DNA of 64,000 nt from Dryococelus australis. Its lineage: Eukaryota; Arthropoda; Insecta; Phasmatodea; Phasmatidae. The notes beneath the pieces were generated by a model. That model ran no database searches. It was given only the letters and a program-made list of their open reading frames with translations, and had not been told where the DNA came from. Each line of letters begins with the position of its first letter. Positions within the stretch are counted from its first letter, which is position 1. Below, piece after piece: positions 1 to 10,700 of this stretch. A program made the translations under genes and the position numbers. The stretch covers positions 128,873,338-128,937,337 of the forward strand of contig CM057000.1 in the NCBI GenBank assembly GCA_029891345.1, given 5' to 3'.

Positions 1-2279
1 AATGTCCGCATCTAGCTGCAAGTAGTTCCGCTATCTGCCACTAGGTAACAGTAGCGTCGAAGCAGCTATGGGGCTAGTTTGCCTGCAGGTGTCGTACACA
101 CTGGACATGAACGTATGTGGGTGGGAGAGGGAGGACTTCTCTACCTACTCTCCCCAAATCCCCTCAGACTGCACAGTGGCCATTAGTGAGCGTGGTCAGA
201 TGACAGATAACAGACCAGCATAGTAAGACTCCGATTGATATGGACTCTTCCTCAGTCTTCGTTGCAGATTTTAAAAGAACAACAAACACTCTTTTTCAAT
301 ATTGCAAATTTATTACAATTTCAAATGCGTTGGGTAGGGGGGCGGGGAAATGGGAGGAAGGCGCCTGGATAAGGCATGTATTCCCAGCACCAATTTAACT
401 GGTCTTTAAAAAAAAAATTTTCAACGAGAAAATAGGCAGTCTAATCTGCTGAGACAAACTGAAAATGCCATTCCATTTGTTAATAAAGAAAAGGGATTAA
501 GAATTGCTGTCTCGTGTTCATTTAATTGAACTTTTCAACTACATACTGAGACTGTAGTTAGTTATAATTCCTGGTCTTTTTTTTTCCGGTTCTAAATCAT
601 ACGCTTACATACAGTACTGTGAAAGGCATCATAAATTGGTGGGCTACGATACACTAACATAACTACTCCTGAATATTTCTTAATAGTGAAGGAAACATAT
701 AGGCAAATAATATTTAATATTCAGTTTTATTATCTACCCACACACTATTGTATTCCGAATTAATATTTGTTCATAATTTAAGAGACTTTATAACTGCTGT
801 TATGAATGTAATTAATTATAGGTAGGCCTACGCATGGCCAGATTTGACTTGGTGGAATTTGAACAGTACAGTTTGTGATACCGTGTTTATTTTAATGGCT
901 TTAAAGTAGTGTGTCGAAATTCCCACTAATTAGAGATGAATTGTAAATAACTGTGATTATTTGGAGAACTCTAAATATATATCTACTTGCCACATGTATG
1001 ACACTATATAATTTCTTAACTTTTGCATGCTGTTGATGCTGAGTAATTTACTAACATTTTCTTCACAAATATCTGCAAATCATTGAATTTATTACCATTG
1101 AGACTGAGTTCCATAATCGTGCCAGGCAATGCTAGCACTGGGGGAGACGAAGGGCTGTGATGTGGGTGGCAGAAAGAAAACGGTTCCGGTTAATTAAAGT
1201 CTATCGCAGTACTAAATATATCCTCAAGATGTTGGACGATCACTACTGGGCCCATGTAGTGCCGTTGCCGGCGTTGGCGGGCGAACGCGTCACGTGGTAC
1301 TGTGTTCTGACACACTTTGCATGAACTCTCGCTTACCTGCTAGCTTGCTCAGAAATAACATAATATAAAATTACGTACATTAATCCTCATACAATTTCCC
1401 TTGCAGGGATGAAATGAACAGAACACATGTGAGATGGAAATAAACATATCTTTGCAGAAAGCACTAAAAATACATTAGGCACTGAAAAGAGTTTAAGGGA
1501 CATGCATCTTTATTACACATGTAAATTGCACTTGCGTGCCTGAAAAACATCTCAATAATATTTCACGTCCTTTTTCATCCTAGTGCGTATCACTCCGCGT
1601 AGCAGAGTTCGTGGCCGGGCAAGGGTGCTCGAGGAACGGCGCTAGTTCTGCTCTAGCTTGCTCTACTCTGCACTGCACTCAACCACGCACTCTGCATCAT
1701 GTGCACACTCCCGCACTGGTGCACTAATGTAGAGTGTGGACGTCTGCTGCGGTGCAGTCTGAGTACTCGGCTTGACAAACGGGCTAGGAAGGGGACGAGA
1801 GCACACGTCAATGTACTGTTTCTAATACGTTTCCCAGCTACTCATGAACCAGGCACTATTTAGAATGACAACGGGAGCTACCTCTATGACTCCTACAAAC
1901 TTTTTCTTAATTAAAAGATAAATTGTAACATGGTGTGGGCTGAAATATGCCGCATGTTTTTTTTTATGAGAATAACTTGGAATAGTAATGCATTTGTAAA
2001 ATAAAACCAGTTTTGAGATTAGACATCCAAAAGAAAAATATTGTTTTTGTAGAGGTGAAACTATCCAACATAATGTAAAGTATACGAGATCAATTTGGGG
2101 TTGATAAGTCTAGTTTTACTAAGAAGGTAGCCGTGCATGCAAACCTCTTTTATAAATTATATGTAATGGCTACACTGTAGCCCGCTAAATCTCATATTTT
2201 TAGAAAAGAGTTTGGGGGGAGGGGAGGAGTGATATCTCTATTTACCCACATGCAGGGGAAAAATTTGCGGGGGAGGAGG
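1..2279. other. No gene seen; GC-richer patches at 1150-1350 and 1570-1830
   Basis: Mostly AT-rich non-coding sequence. Two patches richer in CpG stand out: one near 1240-1310 with a CACGTG E-box (at about 1291) and one near 1590-1800. Either could hold the promoter or untranslated first exon of the TICAM-like gene downstream, but no TATA box or splice donor decides it. Low confidence. Confidence 0.2.
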
Positions 2280-2624
2280 AGAGTGGCGATGGTTACATCC
2301 ATCGTTTCAACTGCCGGCCGCCACTGACAGGTACCAATCTTCCAGCACAATAACGTGCGTCCTCGTGTCACTTGGGCAACACAGCATGCTATCACATGCT
2401 CTACATGGTATATGCATGCTACGCTGGTCTGTTATATCTCCAGACTTCAGCCCCATCGAGCATATGGGGGAAGTGATGGGGCAGCATCTGACGCCCAGCC
2501 ATGCCAATAAGTACTTCAAGCATGGGTTACCATGTCCCAGAGAGAGATTCAGCATTTGTATGACAGATTACATGCCAGAATTGCTGCATGTGTGGCTGTT
2601 GGGGGTGGATACGCTCCTTATTAA
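2280..2624 (+). pseudogene. Tc1/mariner transposase C-terminal remnant
   Basis: Two overlapping plus-strand frames together spell the end of a Tc1-type transposase. A degraded NARPxV region lies near 2350, the hallmark SPDFSPIEH lies at about 2450 (canonical 'SPDLNPIEH'), and REIQHLYDRLHARIAACV runs up to a GGGYAPY stop at 2622-2624. In the superfamily this part holds the last catalytic acidic residue and the C-terminal helix. Frameshifts lie between about 2475 and 2530. The N-terminal DNA-binding part was not found, so it is a dead fragment. Confidence 0.8.
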
Positions 2625-3600
2625 GGTGTCTGCTGTATGTGTCACATTTGCTCTGGGGTGTCTCACAGACCTGATGTTTTGATCAGTCCCACATTCTACC
2701 ACCTTGTGTACCTGCTTTGGGGCACATATGTGTAATTGTTCAGGGTGTTGTTAAATGCATTTACACTAGGGTATTACTTCAGTCTAGAGCGGAAACCTAC
2801 GTCCTCTGTCGCTGAGCTTTCCACATTGTAATAATATAAACAGGAGCTATTATCAGACATTTGATAAAAGCATGTTTTTTTCAAAGGTGCATTACAAATT
2901 GTAGTACAAATAAGGGGTACAAGACCATAGTATTGGATACAAAATAGATTTGACTCTAAGAAACCAATAATATATCATCTAAACTAAGCTTCTTGTCAAA
3001 AAATCAGGGAATAGATGCCAACCACATAAAATAAGGCTAGGTAATCTACACCAGACAAAATTGATCTATTGGACATGTGGATCATTTCCATGTAGCTCTT
3101 GATGGAGAGAGACATGATATGGATGGAACTTGTGACAGTGCATAATGCGTACTACGCTTGCTTGACTCGTGCCATTACCTCTTGCAGTTCCACGGGAGCT
3201 ACCTTGCGGGTATACAGCAACAGTAGCTGGAACATTAATTTCACCCGCTTCTCTGATCTGCTAATGCTGTGAGGTTGTAAACATTATAAGAACTTTGAAC
3301 ATTATCGTTGTTAAATGACAGCCAAATGAAATTAAGCTTGGCGGTGTGACAGAATCTGAAGAGCTTCTTTAACTGCTCACCGAAGTCACTTTATTGTAGC
3401 AGCTGTCGATGATTGTGCATACATACATGTTTAACAGGTGCTCTTGATTACTGGTTGTATTGAGGTAGTGTAAGTATACTAGCAGTAATGGATCCAAGAA
3501 ACAACTTTAAATATGTGCATGTTTCTATCTATTAATAAACTAATGATTTTTATACCTCAAATTTTCCTTTCACCTACAAGTAAGCCCCGGACTGTGTTTG
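2625..3600. other. Non-coding, nothing recognised
   Basis: AT-rich sequence between the Tc1 relic and the first coding exon. It presumably holds intron of the TICAM-like gene, given the acceptor at 3647-3649. No repeat ends or coding frames were seen. Confidence 0.25.
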
Positions 3601-3658
3601 GCATCTAGTGAGAGTCTATTGTATGTCTTGTTTTCAGTTTTTTCCACAGTAGTGCGTA

Positions 3659-3838
3659 ATGGCTGCAAGGAAACGGGTTCGCCACACAAGGAAGTCGAAT
3701 GGACTGTTACGAAGGTTGTTTCCGTGCTACCCGTGGAAGAGGAAACCACGCAGCAACAAAGATGAATCTGTTGTGTCATACCACAATGTTTTTGTTTCGT
3801 TAATTCCTGTAACTCCAGCGGAATGTGAGACATTGGAG
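3659..3838 (+). CDS. TICAM-like gene, coding exon 1 (basic N-terminus)
   Basis: Sixty codons from the first ATG after a pyrimidine-rich acceptor (cag at 3647-3649) to a GAG|GTCAGT donor. The first 35 residues hold about 14 Arg/Lys and one Cys-Tyr-Pro-Trp motif. A polybasic patch could bind acidic membrane lipids or act as a nuclear signal; that is inference. The acceptor just upstream implies a non-coding first exon further left. Reading on past 3838 enters SINE sequence, which supports ending the exon at the donor. Its link to the next exon rests on shared phase 0 and spacing only, so this exon is less certain than the other two. Confidence 0.5.
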
Positions 3839-4611
3839 GTCAGTCCTGGGTTCAACTGCATTTTTCTTAGTGAATTGGGTTCAATTCCTGGGAGGTCACT
3901 ACTGGATTTTTGCATGTGGAAATTTTGCCGTACAGTGTTGCTGGTCAGCAAGTTTTCGTGGGGCTCCCTACCCTTGCATTCGTGCGCTGCACCATTCTTG
4001 TCTCACTCTCGCTTCACCCTTGTCATGTCTCAAGAAGCCAATGTTAAGAGCTGTCCAGGCATCTCTTCCAAGGAGACGCAGTGGTACTCACTGAACTCGT
4101 ATTCAGGAGGACCAGGGTTTGATTCCCGGTCTGGCCATCCTGATTTCGGTTTTGCATGGTTTCCCTAAATCACTCCAGGCGAATGGTATGAAGGGGTTTT
4201 TTAACAAAGGCCATGGCCAATTCCTTCCTATTTCTTCCCTGATCCCTCTGCCTGAGCAACTTGCTTCGTCTCTAATGACTTTGATGTCAGCAAGACGTTA
4301 AACCCAACTACCTACCTACCTACCTACCTACCTACCTCCCTCCCGCCCTCCCTCCCTCCCTCCCTCCCTCCCTCCCTCCCTCCCTCCCTCCCTCCACCCC
4401 TCCCTCCCTCCACTTCCACTATCTGGACTGAAATTGCTGTTAGTTTAGTGAGCAGCAATTTGAGTTTTAAAGAAGTGGTTTTGCAAACAATTTCTAGCAT
4501 ATTTATACATATTAGCTAACATTTGATTGTTACAATTCATGGCCATAATTTCAATTCTGTATAGATGATTAACCCAGTGTGCATTTTATTTAGTAAGTAA
4601 TGTAACAGCAC

Positions 4612-4705
<94 letters not shown>

Positions 4706-7700
4706 TGGCTGAAAAAAAATGGTCAAATTTCTTTGCGTAGTATTTTTTGTGTGAAGTAAACTGTAGACATACTCTCTGTCTCCTGTAACTTGGCAATATT
4801 TTGACAGTTCGATGAAAGTAGTGCCAATGTTTACTTTCTGTTTATATATCCTTTCGCCATCAGCTGGTGCGACAAGTGGCGGCTGTATATTAATTTTATT
4901 AACATGCTGTCAGTTAATCCACTTTCCATTGTAATGATAAATAAATTTTAAAGTAATATACACTGACATCTGCCTAAAAATTCGTAGGTTATAAAAGTAC
5001 AAATAGAAAACCTTCCGAAAAAAATCAAGTATTTGCCAACTCTTTTTTATTTATTATAGACAACGAATTTGGGTTAACATTTGCGAGATGGTAATTGTAG
5101 TTTCATCACGCTTTGGATGTTGCAGCTAATATGTTAAGACTGGAAATAAGTAATTTGGGGAACTTGCTTGACAATGCACTTTTCATTCGCCAACAAAAAC
5201 TTACCAACAACTTTTGCAAAGCAGTTATTCTGCTATTACTGATACTAAACAGCTCGAGTTAGAAATATGTGGCATGGATTAACATAAGAATTGATTCAAA
5301 ACTACGCACGCTCATCTCACTTTCTGCTTTTTATTAATACAGTATAGTAACACCATGAAAACAACAACAAAAAAAATGGGTTTGTGGGAGGAGAACTTGG
5401 CGTGTATGGAGGTAAGCATAGCGAAAATTATCACCGGCCCAATGATCAAAATCGCTGTACACGGAAATATAAATGTTACTTTAAAAATTATACAGAGCTC
5501 GCGAGCAAATGAAACCATTTTTATCTGTTCATAAATTTGTTATTTTACATAAGAAAACTATTTATTTTTTGGCTGGTTGTGGTTCAGGAGCTGATTAACA
5601 GATAGCGTGGCAGGGCGTGTTGTGAGTCGAGCGTGTTCCTTAACAGGTTGCAGCACGTAGGCATGTCTCTTGATTATGTCTTTGTAAAAGTTCACTTTCC
5701 TCCTATTACTGGCTCGAAATGACAAAGAGTTTGAAACATATTTCATCAAGATATTTGAAGGAAAAAAAATTCAACAATACCCTGCTGTATTTCTGTAGGC
5801 TTTTGGCATTAATATCAAGCTTGTATGGAAGGTACACACCTTCCATACAAGCTTGAAGGTGTGCAACCCAAAAAGAACTCCTAATTTTCGAAGTTGCGTT
5901 CCATTTGAATACAGACTTTTTTATGTACATCATTTTGAAAACCTATATATTACTACTTAAGCACGAAGATTAGTTTGTAACACTATAACAGCTAGATTGT
6001 GATCACGTAAAATAAAATTAATTAATTAATCTAGGAACTCTTTCTTATCCGTGTATTTTCTGCATATCTGATGTGCGTCGGCAGTGCAGTCAGAATAGCC
6101 AACGTAATATTAATTTTCATTGCTTCATGTATCAGCCAATATAGGATTTTTTTTTAATGGCACATTGTTTATTTTGTATATGTCAAGTTATACGAGAGAG
6201 AGAGAGAGTAACAGTAGTTTTTGGTATAGGCTATTGACAGTAAAGTGAGTACTTTTTAAGGTTCTGTTAAATTTCTACTTTATGCCACTATTTAATATAA
6301 ACATTGCCATGTGACGAATAAATATAGCGTATATAGGATTTCACCATTCTCAAAATTAACGTATGAGGCTGCAATAAAATATTTTTATTACTTGTTATTT
6401 CCTGTTAGGAGGGCCTTAAAATGTGCTCACCATGAATAGCCAATATAAGTTGGTAAATACACATTCCAAGATATAAATTCCCATCTAGTAAACTAGAATC
6501 TACTGTATGTTTAATAGTATGTGTTTGGCCTAGATAAATATTAGACATTTAACTTATTATTTATCAAGAATTCTCAGTACTTTAACTGGATTCAATCCCC
6601 AGACAATACTGCAGGTTGGCGGGTTTTCTCTGGGATCTCCCATTTTCCCCTCACCCTTGCATTCCATTGCTGCTCCAATCTCGCCTTATTTCACACCCAT
6701 CGGTTCTCAAGACCACGTTGTTAAGAGCTGTCCAAATTTTTCCACTCCACTCAGTACTTTACATATTGATAATCTGCGAGATAAATGTAGGTAAATATTG
6801 TTTATGTTTTTCTAAAGGGTGTCACATTGGGACCTAAGAAAAAGGTAATTTCTTTAAACACAATATTAAACTAGTTGCTTTTTCACATTTGAAAAGAGGG
6901 AAAGCATGGTAATTTCTTATTTCATTTCACGCATATATTCCATAGATTGTGTTTGCATTGTATTTTTTTGTATGTTTATATATGAATGCCCAACTTTCAT
7001 AACGTAGTATATTGTCACTTACCCTATGGTATCTATTTGTGCTTGTATTTTATGAAACAGTAGTTTACTGCAGGTATTAAAAAGTGTTTTGTGTTATGCA
7101 CCCAGGTGGTTTTGTCGACTTGGCCAAACAACAAACTTCTTGATACAATAGAAAGTTCTGTTGTTCAGGCGAACGCAGTGACTAATACTAGTGTGCTAGC
7201 ATCAATACAGCAAGATGTGATGGTAGAGTTGAATGAAAAATTACCCATGCAAGTTGATGAACAGTTTGACTTTTGTGTGGTTAGTGCAGAAATAGACAGT
7301 CGCATCGCAGCTGAATTTGCCAAAGAAATTGCCAAGAAGTTTAACTTGACAGGCTTTTTCGTAGAAGAAGTTCTGGGGCAAGACAAATTTTCTGTGGTCA
7401 CTTCTGCCATCCAGAAGAGCACAAAGGTATTAAATATTTTATATTGATATTGTAGACCACTATTTTTAGTCATGAGTGGTGGCTGGTAAGTTTTACAGTT
7501 TTAAGTTTTTGAAATTTGCATTTAAACTGAATTTGGATTGATAATAGTTGTGTTTAAAAAGTAAACATTATTGTATGTGGAATTTTTTAAACGAGAACCC
7601 CAGTGTGTGATATAAATATATAGACCACACGCACACTGGTTTTGATGTGGTGAGTTTCTGAGTAGAATACTTAACGTAGTTCAATTTATTTGTTGAGCAC

Positions 7701-10700
7701 CATAAAGTTTGATAAGAATAAGGTGGAAATTTTTGTGCATAGATTTCATATTTATTGCGCACACAAGACAAAACTTAACACTTAAAGGCAGACAGAAAAG
7801 ACAAGACACAAACTTGCACACACAAGACCATGACAGGACTAAATACAAAACATAACACTTCATGATAATTTTCATGGTTTTGTTAAAGCTAGTTTTTGTG
7901 GTTTTATTAGAGGGTCAAAGAGTGTATGTAATGAAGATTGTGCTGATGGTAAATCAACTAAAACACTCTCTTAAAAAGTTGCACAAATTTAAATGTTCTT
8001 TCAAATCTCAAAAATTAACTTACTAACAAAAGAAAAAGTTCTTTCAATTGAAAATTACTTATTTACACCAGAACTTTTAAATACTATATTAATCCTGCCA
8101 GTTAACATCAGTACGTAGAGCATATGCCAAGACCACTGGGTCATGGTGAAAATGTTTATGAACAAACAAGAAAGTTACTGCAAATTGTAGCAGTCAGTCA
8201 GTTGATAAATTGAAACCATTGCTGGTGGCTAGCGGTCCCTTCGACCATGCTGAAAGGGTGCCATCACTATGGCGTCATCCTACCAAATATGGCTACCATC
8301 TGCATCTTCAGAAGACATCATTAACCACCAAAATAATAAATAATATGACCGGCCCTTCTTTAAATGTTGGGGTTCCTTATCACACATACTCGCTTTTGGT
8401 GGGCTAGCTAGTTGCAAAATCTTATGAGCAGATATCATCTGCAACAAGGGCTGCAAGTACCTGTTAACCATCATCAGCGCGAAAGCAAATTTGCCTGGAC
8501 CAGGATGGTCAAGTCGAAGAATGTGGTGGTGGATAGATGATTTGTTGACACAAGCATGATCATCTCGATGAGGTCGGCTTGTAACAGGTCATTCAACCTG
8601 CAAATCATAACCTTGCAGCAACAGTGATTGCATCTGGTGTTTGCATGAAGTTAATGGGCTTCCCAATCAACTCATCGTATTGACATGTGACGTTGATAAA
8701 ATAAAATGGCAGTGATATCGTCGGACATAGGTACTGGCTTCTTACTGAGGCTGAGGGGAATTTTGGATTATTTGCTGCCTGTTGGCCACCCTGCTGTGGT
8801 ATGGGCTTTAGAGAGTAGGCCTACAGCACAGCACAGCACAAAGTCAGGTGTGTTGTTGATGGCTCTACACACTGATTGTGTGGACAAAGGCACTCTTTTA
8901 CCTGCTGTGGGCATCACCCAGGGTAGATCCTGGCTTGGCTGCTGCTGCTACTGGCTGTAACTGGTGCCCTCAGTGGGCTGCTGGTCCTCGCAGGCAAGGA
9001 CAGTGACCTGCCAGACGCATTACCCAGAGGGTCAAACCTGGACGAAGAGGCCAAGCCAGATGAAGATGTGGACTGCATCTTGCCTCCCAAAGCTCTGGGA
9101 GCAGCACCGAATAACAGCTCAGGCTTCTTCAGCTCAAGATAAGCGGAAAACTGATTGAGCGACACCAACAGCAGGATCCCGGCGTGAAGGAATTTCTACG
9201 GAAATAACCACAACTGTTAGCGCTGCGAGACGTCATTTGGTCGCACATCAACCAGCCGGAAGCTAAGTAGAGGATATGGATACCGAAGGACTTGCACGTC
9301 GACATCTGCTGGCACTTCCACGAACATCCCGACACAGGACACCCGTGAACCCCTTGCCGACATCAGCACCAGATATATCTGAGACTGCATGAGGCGAGAC
9401 GTCTGCCAGTACGTCCGCGGCTGTACCACGTGTTGTACCCACAAATCCTACCTGGCCAGGCAACCTGTTGTCAAACCTAGAAAGCCGCATACCTCATGGA
9501 TACAAATAGCTGCCGATTTAATGGGACCTTGCCCCTGCAGCGCCAAGGGAAACAGGTACCTATTAGTCATGACAGATTTGTGCTCCTGGTAGAAGCCTTC
9601 CCACTACCGAGCCAGGAAACCCACTACATAATAGAGAAGTTCATCGATGAAACTTTCCCACGCTAGGGATACCCACAAAGTATACTGACTGACAACAGGA
9701 CCCAGTTTGCAAGTAAGAAGTGGCAACTAGCATACCAAGAATGGGGACCTGAGCCCTGGACAACTCCGCCATACCACCTGCAAGCCAACCTCACTGAGCG
9801 CAGAAATCAGGAACTCAAGCAGAGCCTCTGCCTTAGTACGGGAGAGGACCAGAGACATTGGAATCACCACATCTCTAGAATCCTCTTTGCTCTGCAATGC
9901 CGCACAAACGAAGCCATTAACTCGAGCCCCAGTCAGCTCCTCCTGGGCCAGACACTATGGTGCCGCAGGGCTGGCAGTAGGAACACGAGCTCACAGAAGC
10001 GCCTCAGCCTAAAGTTGTATGTCTAGCTACACTGCACCAGGTTGGTAAAGCAAGGAAAAGTCAAGAGGCCTGCATCGCCAAGAAGTACCAACTGCCACAC
10101 GCCGGTGTATGAGCCTTTTAAATGGGTGAAGCCATCTTACTCCGTTGTCACCCACTGAGTCAAGGCAACAAATGAATTCATTCCCTCACCGCACTAGCTG
10201 CCAAAGGAACTGATCAGTCTGTAACTCCAACCTACTCAACTATGCTCCTAGCTTTATCTTTCTTCTTCACTCTTAGTGCTGAAGGTAAAACATACTCATT
10301 TATCTCTTCCACGCCTTGTCGCCGGAGCCAGCCTGTCTCAACCCTGCTTAGTCTTTACTGCATTCGTGCCGAAGAAATCCAACCGCCACATTGTCTACAC
10401 ACTTAAACACTGCGACCCCTTCTGGACAACAGTTGCGTAGGGAGTTAGTACAAGTTTAAGTTGTTTTCACAGTGCTCGTCTACCCCAACTTTGTAATTCA
10501 GAACCAAATCTTATCTACCTGGATAATGTAGGTTTAGCTTCCCTAAAGCTCTTGCCAACATTAGGAGGTAGTGCGATGCCACATGTTTATTTCCCATTGG
10601 ATGGAATAAACATTGTGTTTTATCTGACTCAAGAGTACCCCTTTCCTGTAGACTGTGCACCTATCGTAGTTTTCTTCATGCCGCTGAGAGAAACGCAGGT

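Noticed and set aside
4070-4160. True tRNA gene
   Set aside because: The B-box is good but the A-box and cloverleaf are not, and a SINE body and tail follow.
3839-4168. Extension of the first TIR-gene exon to a 169-codon ORF
   Set aside because: The extra residues are translated SINE sequence after a good GTCAGT donor.
4646-4702. Long T run as a processed pseudogene tail (minus strand)
   Set aside because: No cDNA-like body was found next to it; slippage explains it.
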